From: a virus
Reading direction: 5' to 3' (one strand)
IMG/VR virus record: IMGVR_UViG_3300037882_004424
Span: 1 to 33,927 of that record
Length of the DNA stretch: 33,927 nt
Within the stretch, counting starts at the first letter, position 1. The number at the start of each line of letters is the position of its first letter. This document shows, one piece after another, positions 1 to 5,656 of the stretch. The notes under the pieces were generated by a model. That model was not told where the DNA came from. It saw nothing but the letters and a program-made list of their open reading frames with translations, and did no database searches. The translations under genes and the position numbers were made by a program.

Positions 1-377
1 AGTTGCTGCGCCTCGTCCTCACGAGCCTCACGATGCGCCTTGATGATCCGATCTATCTGGGTTAAGGACATTTCAAAGTGCTCTGACAAAACCGATACGG
101 GAAAACCCGCATAGTGAGCTTTCAAAATCTCTTCGTTCCGAACACTACGCTCAAGGTGAGTTTGAGGAGATATGGTAATCAGCTCCCCCGCAAAGGCAGC
201 ACACAGCTCATCGGCAAGTGCTTGGCCAACACAGTCGACGAGGCGCCGATAATACTTTCCTCTTTTTCGCTTGGGCATGTAGATTTTCCTCTCGGGAAAA
301 GCGTTAGCCAGTTCAAGTGCGTAGGTGTCGCCAACAATTGCAGCGACCTCCGCCAGCATCCCTGTTAGTTTGATCAT
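1..377 (-). CDS. Mor-like late transcription activator (partial, runs off left edge)
   Basis: The reading frame opens at ATG 375-377, with a GGAG ribosome site 8 bases upstream, and is still open at base 1, giving 125 residues without a stop. Its layout resembles the Mor/C activators of Mu-like phages: an N-terminal helical part, then a KIYMPK stretch (residues 31-36) matching the VYIPR-type strand of Mor, and a C-terminal helix-turn-helix beginning VRNEEILKAHYAG and ending TQIDRIIKAHRE (about residues 79-116). Mor proteins are about 130 residues, so only a few residues should be missing. It is the last visible gene of the early operon, three bases after the preceding stop, which is where phages often place their late-gene switch. 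I infer that it activates the terminase-to-lysis unit; a simple HTH regulator is the alternative. Confidence 0.7.
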   Translation of the reverse strand, partial: MIKLTGMLAEVAAIVGDTYALELANAFPERKIYMPKRKRGKYYRRLVDCVGQALADELCAAFAGELITISPQTHLERSVRNEEILKAHYAGFPVSVLSEHFEMSLTQIDRIIKAHREAREDEAQQ

Positions 378-379
378 GT

Positions 380-736
380 CTATTCTCCATTGGTTGGCGG
401 GTGGAGATCGAATAAGCGATGCGTTTTTGCCTCCCAGATAGCAATGCGGCGCGCGTGCGCTCGCAATTGAGCATTACGAATGGATTCCTTGGCACTTAAT
501 GGCGACATCGAACCAAGGCCGTGAGGATTAAAGTGTGGGTGCTTGGCAGCAATCGTTGCCCATTGGTGAGCAAGTTGGTGATGTCGCTCTGTCACGCTAG
601 GTGCTGGGGTTGAAGATTGCTTTGGGGCGGGTTGATAACAGCCTACGTTCTGCGGGATGCGCTTGCTCTTAGACCGTTCGTGATCCGTTATCTGGTAGGG
701 ATTGCCGCGACACCAGACCGTTTTTTTTGCGTTCAT
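380..736 (-). CDS. Hypothetical early protein, 118 aa
   Basis: I do not recognise this protein. The frame stays open to 934, but the start at 736 is chosen because GGAGGACAATCC sits directly before that ATG and the upstream extension overlaps the replication gene. It is basic and rich in His, Arg and Pro, with a KSKRIPQNVGCYQP segment near the N terminus and a helical Arg/Ala-rich C-terminal third (residues about 80-108). No membrane segment or known motif is visible. It lies between the replication initiator (23 bases upstream) and the Mor-like activator (2 bases downstream), so it is co-transcribed with them. A nucleic-acid-binding or regulatory role is possible from the charge, but this is only a guess. 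Confidence 0.6.
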   Translation of the reverse strand: MNAKKTVWCRGNPYQITDHERSKSKRIPQNVGCYQPAPKQSSTPAPSVTERHHQLAHQWATIAAKHPHFNPHGLGSMSPLSAKESIRNAQLRAHARRIAIWEAKTHRLFDLHPPTNGE

Positions 737-758
737 GGATTGTCCTCCACGGGTTGTG

Positions 759-1736
759 TTAAGCACACTGAATGTACTGCTCGGGCACCTGCTGACCATC
801 GGGTAGGATAAACTCACTGGACTCAGGGACGTATTGAATGGCCGATGTCGAGTACAGCTCCTTGGTGACGATGTGACGGCAGGTTGGCCGCGCTTTGATC
901 TGCTCGACGTGGCTGAGGGTCTTGGGGGTTGCATTCACAAATTCTTCCCAACCCTTACTTTCAATCCAATCCGACGCTTTGAGCGCATAGACTGGTTTGA
1001 GTTTGGCTTTACGACGAGACTCGCTGTAAGCGAACGCCCCTGCGTTGATGTCTTCGTAGGATGCGCCATCTTTGCGCGCTTGAACGTAAGCGGCTTTGGC
1101 TCGTTTGTCGGTGGCTTTGGGGTAATAGTCTTGAAAGGCTTGAAATTCGGACGCATAGGCATCTGCTTGGGGGTTCTTCTCTTTTTTCTCAAAACTTTTT
1201 TGAACACACACCGGTGCCTTGGGTGTGTTGAATGGTTGAGTAATATGATTATTGAATTGTTCACATTTCCTGATTTCAGGAACTCCATTTCCTGATTTTA
1301 GGAAATCGACTTCCTGAATATCGGAACTGGAAATGTCAGGGCTGTTCAAAACTGGTGCGTCCTCCATTTCCTGATTTCGGGAACTGGCATCAATAGCGGG
1401 TTCAGCGGGTTCTTGATTGTAAATCTCCCACCCTTTGATGGTGAAGGTGTACCAGCAGGTTTGATTATTCTTCTGCTTGTTATGGTTGCTTTTGATGATG
1501 ATGTCGTTATCAAGCAGTTTTTTGAGTATCGTTTCTATTTGCCCTTTCGACCAAAATGGAAAGCGGGTGCAAAACTGTTTCAGCGTATACCATACCCAGT
1601 AGTGACCATCGGTGTAGTTCTGCTCTTTGTCCATATTCATCTCTAAGCAGTACCCGATAAACTCCATCAAAATGGCTTGAGGAACATCTAAGGCTGACGC
1701 GATCTCGGGGTGGAATTGGTAGGTTTGACGTCTCAT
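759..1736 (-). CDS. Phage replication initiator, lambda O-like
   Basis: The 325-residue protein starts at ATG 1734-1736; an extension to 1910 is low-complexity and overlaps the OB-fold gene, so it is left out. The N-terminal ~110 residues look like a winged-helix domain of the type in phage O proteins (FHPEIASALDVPQAILMEF, later FWSKGQIETILKKLLDND). A Ser/Asp-rich linker (about residues 117-157) is encoded by DNA carrying four palindromic iterons. The C-terminal part has the replication-protein module F-x2-YYPKATDKRAKAAY ... YALKASDWIESKGWEEF, which parallels the YPRK ... P-x-TWLN-x-GRWED pattern common in phage initiators. The role is to bind the origin and recruit the host helicase. No helicase or loader gene follows, so host DnaB/DnaC-type functions are probably used. 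Confidence 0.8.
   Translation of the reverse strand: MRRQTYQFHPEIASALDVPQAILMEFIGYCLEMNMDKEQNYTDGHYWVWYTLKQFCTRFPFWSKGQIETILKKLLDNDIIIKSNHNKQKNNQTCWYTFTIKGWEIYNQEPAEPAIDASSRNQEMEDAPVLNSPDISSSDIQEVDFLKSGNGVPEIRKCEQFNNHITQPFNTPKAPVCVQKSFEKKEKNPQADAYASEFQAFQDYYPKATDKRAKAAYVQARKDGASYEDINAGAFAYSESRRKAKLKPVYALKASDWIESKGWEEFVNATPKTLSHVEQIKARPTCRHIVTKELYSTSAIQYVPESSEFILPDGQQVPEQYIQCA
1231..1383. other. Candidate replication origin: four palindromic iterons plus AT-rich block
   Basis: Four 16-bp near-palindromes share the frame TTCCTGA-N-N-GGAA: 1267-1282 (TTCCTGATTTCAGGAA, perfect), 1289-1304 (TTCCTGATTTTAGGAA), 1311-1326 (TTCCTGAATATCGGAA) and 1368-1383 (TTCCTGATTTCGGGAA). The first three are spaced exactly 22 bp, about two helical turns. 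An AT-rich stretch at 1231-1262 flanks them on one side. The arrangement, iterons plus an AT-rich unwinding region inside the initiator gene, is that of the lambda origin inside gene O. The origin function is inferred; the repeats are seen directly. Confidence 0.78.
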
Positions 1737-1755
1737 GGGTGGCTTTATCTCGTGG

Positions 1756-2211
1756 TTAGGGGTGGGTGTGAGTGGCAAGGGTCTGGTCGATAATGTCAGG
1801 CTCGTCGACAGGAGGAGGAGCCAAAGGCGGTGGAGCCTCGTGCGCTGGTGATGGTGGGGCTTGGCCTGTGGCTTTCTCAAAGTGGTCGGCTGGGCTGGTG
1901 TTGGGCGCAACCATGCTCCACGGCATCAGGGGGTAAATCTCCGTCATCCGCACGTAGGTGCTCACCTGCTTTTTGGTGCCTGTGGCGTAGTACATCTCGC
2001 CTTTAATGAGGCAACGCTTAACGCTGTTTAGCCGATGCATCCACAAATTCACAAAGTCAGGATGAGGGGCGTACGTCACCAGCCAAAAGCGTTGCATGTT
2101 TGGGTTTTGTCGGTCCCGACAAATAAAAGTGAACTCAATGCCGTCTGCTCCGTTGGGGAGCAGCTTAAAGTGGGGGTTGCTCACAACCCCCGTCAGGGTG
2201 ACGGTATCCAT
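1756..2211 (-). CDS. OB-fold ssDNA-binding-like protein
   Basis: The 151-residue protein starts at 2211 after AAGGACACCACACA. The first ~105 residues have the layout of a single OB fold as in SSB or PriB: VTLTGVVSNPHFKLLPNG, then EFTFICRDR, FWLVTYA, then KGEMYYATGTKKQVSTYVRMTEIYPL. The C-terminal ~45 residues are Pro-rich and disordered-looking (PPPLAPPPVDEPDIID). They lack the DDDIPF-type tip by which bacterial SSB recruits partners, so it may be a PriB-like or phage-specialised version. It sits directly upstream of the O-like initiator (19-base gap), which supports a role in origin opening or fork protection. The call rests on pattern and context, not on a diagnostic residue. Confidence 0.55.
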   Translation of the reverse strand: MDTVTLTGVVSNPHFKLLPNGADGIEFTFICRDRQNPNMQRFWLVTYAPHPDFVNLWMHRLNSVKRCLIKGEMYYATGTKKQVSTYVRMTEIYPLMPWSMVAPNTSPADHFEKATGQAPPSPAHEAPPPLAPPPVDEPDIIDQTLATHTHP

Positions 2212-2232
2212 TGTGTGGTGTCCTTACTTTCC

Positions 2233-2748
2233 TTAGGGGGTGTTCTTTCTGAACCCCTCTTGTGGCGCACGGGTAGGCAGGCTAAAGCGATCGAGCAACG
2301 TCAACACGACATTCGGGACGTTGCATGGTTGATCGGGCAAACTTTCAAGAGGTAGCGTGGCGATTGGGCAACCCATGCAAGACTCTCGACGCGCATAACA
2401 GGTCATCGCATCGTGAGACCAGCCCCGCCTAGAAACAGGAATGTTGACTCTGTCCCACTTTTCCAGACGTTCCACCCAATAGGGGTGAACGCGCTGGTTG
2501 GGCTTAGGAGGCTCTGAGCGGTTGGTGTCTTTCGTTTTGGGCTGTGGGGCAGGGGCGTGGTAATCGATCAAATCATCGACGGTGCATCCTAAGGTGGCGG
2601 CCACTTTGTCCAGTTGCTTAGGGGTGGGGAATGATTTTCCGTCGCGCCAATTGTAGAGGGGCGTCGAATACATCCCCATTTCCCCCGCTAGGCGATAGAG
2701 CGTCCAGCCTTTGAATCGTCGTGCCGCTTCGGCAATGGTGTATCGCAT
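2233..2748 (-). CDS. HTH regulator with C-terminal cysteine cluster
   Basis: The start at ATG 2746-2748 follows TTGGAGAACTTT; a longer frame would need a TTG start at 2760 inside a terminator T-tract. Residues ~3-60 form a Cro/CI-type HTH (AEAARRFKGWTLYRLAGEMG, then LYNWRDGKSFPTPKQLDKVA and a CTVDDLIDY tail). After a Lys/Pro-rich linker come four cysteines in the order C-x6-C-x2-C-x16-C (CYARRESCMGC ... DQPCNV), spaced like a metal-binding site. The gene begins immediately after a strong terminator and is followed 21 bases later by the OB-fold gene. It probably regulates, or takes part in, replication-block expression; a metal- or redox-responsive role is only suggested by the cysteines. Confidence 0.65.
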   Translation of the reverse strand: MRYTIAEAARRFKGWTLYRLAGEMGMYSTPLYNWRDGKSFPTPKQLDKVAATLGCTVDDLIDYHAPAPQPKTKDTNRSEPPKPNQRVHPYWVERLEKWDRVNIPVSRRGWSHDAMTCYARRESCMGCPIATLPLESLPDQPCNVPNVVLTLLDRFSLPTRAPQEGFRKNTP

Positions 2749-2758
2749 AAAGTTCTCC

Positions 2759-2787
2759 AAAAAAAAGGAGGCCTGTTAAAGGCCTCC
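2759..2787 (-). terminator. Strong intrinsic terminator upstream of the replication block
   Basis: Read on the minus strand, GGAGGCC - 7-nt loop - GGCCTCC (arms 2781-2787 and 2767-2773, perfect 7 bp) is followed directly by eight T (2766-2759). The T-tract ends 10 bases before the ATG of the HTH/Cys gene. The position, between small early genes and replication genes, parallels tR1 of lambda. Confidence 0.88.
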
Positions 2788-2833
2788 GTATTGGCCTGCT
2801 CGGCGTGAACAGACTCCCTCAACGAAAGACGTG

Positions 2834-2944
2834 TTAAAAGGGGGCTTGGTCAATTAAGTGCATGATGATTTGGATGGTGGCACCAATGGCCGCGAGAGCA
2901 GTTCCAATCACAATAAAGTCCTTCCAGCCAAGCAACTTAAGCAT
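2834..2944 (-). CDS. Very small membrane protein, 36 aa
   Basis: The frame runs from ATG 2942-2944 to TAA 2834-2836 and is preceded by a clear site, AAGGGAGTTCCTT. The start overlaps the end of the 71-aa gene by 8 bp, as expected for translational coupling. The peptide begins MLKLLGWKDFIVIGTALAA and continues as one hydrophobic helix to about residue 28, followed by a short polar tail. It is the last gene before the terminator at 2759-2787. Function is unknown; a single-helix membrane peptide in a phage early operon could be an inhibitor, a pinholin-like peptide or a superinfection factor. Confidence 0.6.
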   Translation of the reverse strand: MLKLLGWKDFIVIGTALAAIGATIQIIMHLIDQAPF

Positions 2945-3152
2945 AAGGAACTCCCTTTTGTTGATAAAGAAGGCGGACGGGCGTGGCACCCGAAGTGGGT
3001 TTGCAATCGGGTGGGTGGATCACCAGCCATAGGATAAGCCCAAGGCTTGCGATAATCGCACCAAGCAGCATGACGCTTCCTAGCGCCACCAGCCCCCTCA
3101 CTGATTCACCGCTGAAGGCTCTGCGGATTTGTCGTTCGGGTTCGCGATCCAT
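2937..3152 (-). CDS. Small single-helix membrane protein, 71 aa
   Basis: I do not recognise the family. A basic/acidic N terminus (MDREPERQIRRAF) is followed by one long hydrophobic helix (about residues 19-46, LVALGSVMLLGAIIASLGLI region) and a short C-terminal tail. The start at 3152 has a weak AGGT-type ribosome site and lies inside the 3' end of the upstream 90-aa gene (55-bp overlap). The 3' end overlaps the 36-aa gene. These three overlapping small membrane genes look like one translationally coupled unit under the operator-controlled promoter at 3429-3457. Confidence 0.55.
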   Translation of the reverse strand: MDREPERQIRRAFSGESVRGLVALGSVMLLGAIIASLGLILWLVIHPPDCKPTSGATPVRLLYQQKGVPYA

Positions 3153-3370
3153 TTGTGAACCTGCGAGCCAAGTTCCATAAGTGCATAAGCTCGACTGGGG
3201 TTGTTCTGCTTTTCGTACAGCTCGTAGGCAATCGGCTGCAGCTTAGCAGGCATGAAGTAGTACGGTTTGGCCGTCATCTTTTCATAGCCGATACCACTAA
3301 ATACGCCAATCGTGAGGCAAAGGCCAGACACCACGATGACACTAATCCATTCACTCGGTTTTAAATGCAT
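3098..3370 (-). CDS. Small membrane-anchored protein, 90 aa
   Basis: The start at 3370 (MHLKPSEW) is preferred because GGAG lies 9 bases before it; starts further up, at 3385 or 3505, lack a ribosome site and would run through the operator DNA. Residues ~8-31 are a hydrophobic N-terminal segment (ISVIVVSGLCLTIGVFSGIG) that could be an anchor or uncleaved signal. The rest is a soluble, Tyr/Lys-rich domain (YYFMPAKLQPIAYELYEKQ). It is the first gene after the promoter and triple operator, so it should respond directly to the regulator. Function unknown. Confidence 0.6.
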   Translation of the reverse strand: MHLKPSEWISVIVVSGLCLTIGVFSGIGYEKMTAKPYYFMPAKLQPIAYELYEKQNNPSRAYALMELGSQVHKWIANPNDKSAEPSAVNQ

Positions 3371-3428
3371 TGCATTGGTCTCCATTGATGGTTGAGGGAA
3401 AAAGGACGTAAACACAGGCAAAACCCGC

Positions 3429-3457
3429 GTTATAACTACATGGTGACAAAATGACAC
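3429..3457 (-). promoter_or_regulatory. Candidate operator-controlled early promoter
   Basis: On the minus strand a TATAAC -10 (3429-3434) is separated by exactly 17 bp from GTGTCA (3452-3457), which matches 4 of 6 bases of the -35 consensus. The -35 lies inside the first operator (3441-3459), so bound repressor would block it. It would drive the small membrane genes and, past the terminator, the replication block. Confidence 0.55.
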
Positions 3458-3505
3458 CACGCGGTGACAAATCGACACCAAGCCGTGGTGACATTTTGTC
3501 ACCAC
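3441..3505. promoter_or_regulatory. Array of three related operators
   Basis: Three dyad sites share the half-site GGTGACA: 3441-3459 (TGGTGACAAAATGACACCA), 3463-3479 (GGTGACAAATCGACACC) and 3485-3505. The third is a perfect palindrome with 9-bp arms GTGGTGACA and TGTCACCAC around TTT. Centres are about 21 and 24 bp apart, so all sites sit on nearly the same helix face, as in the OR1-OR3 array of lambda. The sites graduate from imperfect next to the promoter to perfect furthest from it. The likely ligand is the HTH protein encoded just upstream (3521-3820). Confidence 0.8.
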
Positions 3506-3520
3506 TGAAAACAGGGCGTT

Positions 3521-3820
3521 TTAGCCACGTAAGACGACGGAAAGTTGAAGAATCTCTTTGGCGTCTTCTTTTAAGTCAAAGGACAAATCCACGCAGGCAA
3601 GCCCGAGCTTCTCGACAGGAATGGGACGCTCGCCCTTGAGCATTTCGCTGACGTTTTGCTTTTGACATCGCATGTACTTGGCTATCTTGGTCTGTGAAAT
3701 ATCCTTACTGTGGTGAAGATAATTCAGCGCATCGAGAGCCTGCTGTTGAAGCGCTTTTGCTTCTTCGTTGACGGTTGTCACGTCAGGCCGTCGAAAGAGT
3801 TTGCTAAGATCAAAGGGCAT
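3521..3820 (-). CDS. HTH transcription regulator (repressor/Cro-like), 99 aa
   Basis: Two ATGs are adjacent (3823 and 3820); the second is better spaced from AAGGAG. Residues ~38-72 form a lambda-repressor-type HTH: ISQTKIAKYMRCQKQNVSEMLKGERPIPVEKL, where QTKIAKYM is the first helix and QNVSEML the recognition helix. A short N-terminal helical stretch and a ~20-residue C-terminal tail complete it, so there is no room for a LexA-like cleavage domain. It is the only repressor-like protein near the triple operator, which begins 16 bases past its stop. It is encoded in the same direction as the genes it would control. Whether it is the lysogeny repressor or a Cro-like switch cannot be decided from sequence. 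Confidence 0.7.
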   Translation of the reverse strand: MPFDLSKLFRRPDVTTVNEEAKALQQQALDALNYLHHSKDISQTKIAKYMRCQKQNVSEMLKGERPIPVEKLGLACVDLSFDLKEDAKEILQLSVVLRG

Positions 3821-3843
3821 CATGATCTCCTTGTTGAGGGGTT

Positions 3844-3887
3844 AAAAAAGCCCCGCCCTCTAGGTGGTCGAAACATAAAGGGTGGGG
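3844..3887 (-). terminator. Intrinsic terminator upstream of the HTH gene
   Basis: Minus-strand hairpin with arms CCCCACCCT (3887-3879) and AGGGCGGGG (3859-3851), eight Watson-Crick pairs plus one non-canonical A/C position, 19-nt loop, then GC and TTTTTT (3849-3844). It separates the first early genes from the regulator. Confidence 0.75.
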
Positions 3888-3940
3888 TGGTTGTTCACAA
3901 TGTGGCTTCTGTGTGAGTCGCCACGCTCTTATGCAAAGAC

Positions 3941-4159
3941 TTAATCAAAAAAATATGTCTTGGGTCGAAGGGGAATGACCTTCTCGCGTGCCCGACGCCG
4001 TTCTATCGATTGGCGGTACTGGGGCTTAATCTCTTGCAGGAGCCGATCCCCCTGCTTGGCCGTGCGGATGAACCACATCAGCATGAGGGTGGCCAAGAAT
4101 CCAAGGGTAAGAAAGGTGGGAATGGCAGCAATAGGAACAGGTGGAGGAGGAATAGGCAT
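3941..4159 (-). CDS. Small membrane protein, 72 aa
   Basis: Not a recognised family. The N terminus is Pro-rich (MPIPPPPVPIAAIPTF), followed by one hydrophobic helix (about residues 13-31, TFLTLGFLATLMLMWFI). The tail is a strongly basic cytoplasmic-looking stretch (IERRRAREKVIPLRPK). The start at 4159 follows AAAGGACGCACGCA. It lies 12 bases after the 101-aa gene and ends before the terminator at 3844-3887, closing the first early block. Confidence 0.55.
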   Translation of the reverse strand: MPIPPPPVPIAAIPTFLTLGFLATLMLMWFIRTAKQGDRLLQEIKPQYRQSIERRRAREKVIPLRPKTYFFD

Positions 4160-4171
4160 TGCGTGCGTCCT

Positions 4172-4477
4172 TTAATGTTTTCGGGGCGAAATGTATGGGG
4201 GAGACTCAGGGGGTTCTTTGGCTTTGTACGCCCATTGAAACCACTCTTTGGGCGTACCGTCTCGGTAGCAAATACGATCAACAAACTCTTCATTCGGATC
4301 GTCCACTCGCCACAAAAAAGGCCTGCTCGTTTCGGGAGCAGGCGGCGGGGGAAGTGGATCTTGCTTGAGGTGAATAGTCAGGTTGACATCACGATGAGGC
4401 ATACATCGTGCAAGGCTTTGAAGTATGCCGTCGACGAGTCCCCACCCGAATCCAAACAGAAAGGAGAGACTGCTCAT
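4172..4477 (-). CDS. Hypothetical early protein, 101 aa
   Basis: No family recognised. The start at 4477 follows GTGGAGGGTTTGC and shares the ATGA overlap with the stop of the 67-aa gene. The N-terminal ~20 residues are hydrophobic (SSLSFLFGFGWGLVDGI). The middle carries an acidic, Pro-rich stretch (LKQDPLPPPPAPETSRPF), and the C terminus has several Trp residues (EWFQWAYKAKEPPE). It could be peripheral to the membrane. The tight coupling with neighbours shows it is a real operon member. Confidence 0.5.
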   Translation of the reverse strand: MSSLSFLFGFGWGLVDGILQSLARCMPHRDVNLTIHLKQDPLPPPPAPETSRPFLWRVDDPNEEFVDRICYRDGTPKEWFQWAYKAKEPPESPPYISPRKH

Positions 4478-4677
4478 GCAAACCCTCCACGATGTTGAGG
4501 GGTCGGGTGGGGAATATGTTGGCTGGTGTCTGCCATACCCATGCGCTCAAGGTGAATCTGTAAAGCGTCTGGGGCGGAAATGGGCTGGGAGGTAGGCATC
4601 ATCCGATGGTGTGGCGGAACAGCCACTCGTCCCACCCGCGCTTCAGGGGGACGCTCAAAAGGGCTAGCATGTTTCAT
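4474..4677 (-). CDS. Hypothetical early protein, 67 aa
   Basis: Unrecognised, Pro/His/Arg-rich small protein without membrane segment or known motif. It overlaps the upstream 210-aa gene by 14 bp and the downstream 101-aa gene by 4 bp (ATGA), the spacing typical of coupled phage early genes. The composition (MKHASPFERPPEARVGRVAV, then several His-Pro pairs) suggests a largely disordered peptide. Its reality rests on gene packing rather than on protein features. Confidence 0.45.
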   Translation of the reverse strand: MKHASPFERPPEARVGRVAVPPHHRMMPTSQPISAPDALQIHLERMGMADTSQHIPHPTPQHRGGFA

Positions 4678-5296
4678 GTGTCGACTCTCTTTCTTGGGTT
4701 GGGATGCCGTGAAGGGTATTCATGTCGTAAAACTGTTTGAGAAGATCAATGCTGACGGCCACAACTGGCCAAGCTCGACTCCCTGTTGAAATCAGAACTT
4801 TCTCAGGCGAGAGGGTACAGGATGCGTGACTGCCTCTTTTGTAGATAATGACGTTCTCATCTTTTACGGTGTACACGATCTTTAAAGAGAGATGTTTATT
4901 CTTTTCATGAATAAACGCAAGTGCCTTATCTATGTTTGAACCGTCGTAATACAAGTAGTCCCGTATGGCAGGAACCGCCGTATCGTCGCCTAAAAACGTA
5001 AAGAGGATGTCGTGATGCTCCCTATCGAACACACCTACCTTTGAAGCATCGTGAGAGATCACATAATTGCCGGGGTCGCAGGTGTGAAACTTTAGATCAT
5101 TGGGTTCTGCGAATTGAGGCATAGAAGACGTTCTGAAGATGAGGCAATCGGCTTCAAACCTTGATGTGTTACGAATCTCTGAAGATAAATAATCAATCTT
5201 ATGGTGTTCGCATTCTTGTTTGATGAAGGCAATCACCTCAGCTGTATTTTGGCCTGTCCAGCGCATACAGCGTAGTGGGTTAAGGGTGAGTGGCAT
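4664..5296 (-). CDS. Two-module early phage protein, 210 aa
   Basis: Internal comparison shows two divergent copies of one ~90-residue module. Copy 1 (residues ~10-103) has RWTGQNTAEVIAFIKQECEHH and later PGNYVISHDASKVGVFDREH. Copy 2 (~114-193) has YYDGSNIDKALAFIHEKN and later PEKVLISTGSRAWPVVAVS. The same module occurs once in the preceding 100-aa gene. The pattern, aromatic-x-G-x-N then a helix ending FI, followed by a GDYI-like strand and a final F-x-x-LY, resembles a widespread small phage protein family seen in many temperate phages, whose function is not known to me. The gene starts in a TAATG overlap with its relative upstream. Confidence 0.65.
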   Translation of the reverse strand: MPLTLNPLRCMRWTGQNTAEVIAFIKQECEHHKIDYLSSEIRNTSRFEADCLIFRTSSMPQFAEPNDLKFHTCDPGNYVISHDASKVGVFDREHHDILFTFLGDDTAVPAIRDYLYYDGSNIDKALAFIHEKNKHLSLKIVYTVKDENVIIYKRGSHASCTLSPEKVLISTGSRAWPVVAVSIDLLKQFYDMNTLHGIPTQERESTHETC

Positions 5297-5598
5297 TAGA
5301 GTAAAGCCTCCTGTTTCAAGTCGTCATACAGCAATTCAAAGCGTTTCTTCGTCATAACCTCGAGCGTCCCACAGTAGTGAGCCACCAGATACTCATTGCA
5401 GCGCACCAATTGGTGGTGGGGTTGATTGTCCGTGGCAAAGCGATAGGTGGAGAAGACAGGGTTGATACTGGGCGCCCAGTTCAAGAGAGTGGGTGAATCG
5501 TGATGTCGGGCGCAATGGTCGGCGATAAAGGATTCCAGTTCTTTGGGGTTTTCGCCTGTAAACAGGCAGGCTTTCACCTGCTTGGCAATATAGATCAT
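5296..5598 (-). CDS. Single-module early phage protein, 100 aa
   Basis: The frame extends to 5739, but the start at 5598 has a good site (TGGAGACCCCTC) and the extension runs through a terminator hairpin. The protein is one copy of the module described for the downstream 210-aa gene: VKACLFTGENPKELESFIADH at the N-terminal half and CNEYLVAHYCGTLEVMTKKR with FELLYDDL at the C-terminal end. It is the first gene of the early operon, directly behind the leader terminator at 5621-5656. Function unknown. Confidence 0.65.
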   Translation of the reverse strand: MIYIAKQVKACLFTGENPKELESFIADHCARHHDSPTLLNWAPSINPVFSTYRFATDNQPHHQLVRCNEYLVAHYCGTLEVMTKKRFELLYDDLKQEALL

Positions 5599-5620
5599 GA
5601 GGGGTCTCCAGTATTGAGGG

Positions 5621-5656
5621 ATAAAAGAAACGCCCCACACGGTGAAGTGTGGGGCG
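5621..5656 (-). terminator. Leader terminator at the head of the early operon
   Basis: A perfect 10-bp hairpin, arms CGCCCCACAC (5631-5640) and GTGTGGGGCG (5647-5656) with a 6-nt loop, is followed on the minus strand by TTTCTTTTAT (5630-5621). It lies between the presumed promoter region and the first early gene at 5598, so early transcription must pass it. Confidence 0.8.

Noticed and set aside
380-934. Longer version (184 aa) of the 118-aa early gene
   Set aside because: The extra N terminus overlaps the replication gene out of frame, is low-complexity, and a strong ribosome site exists only before 736.
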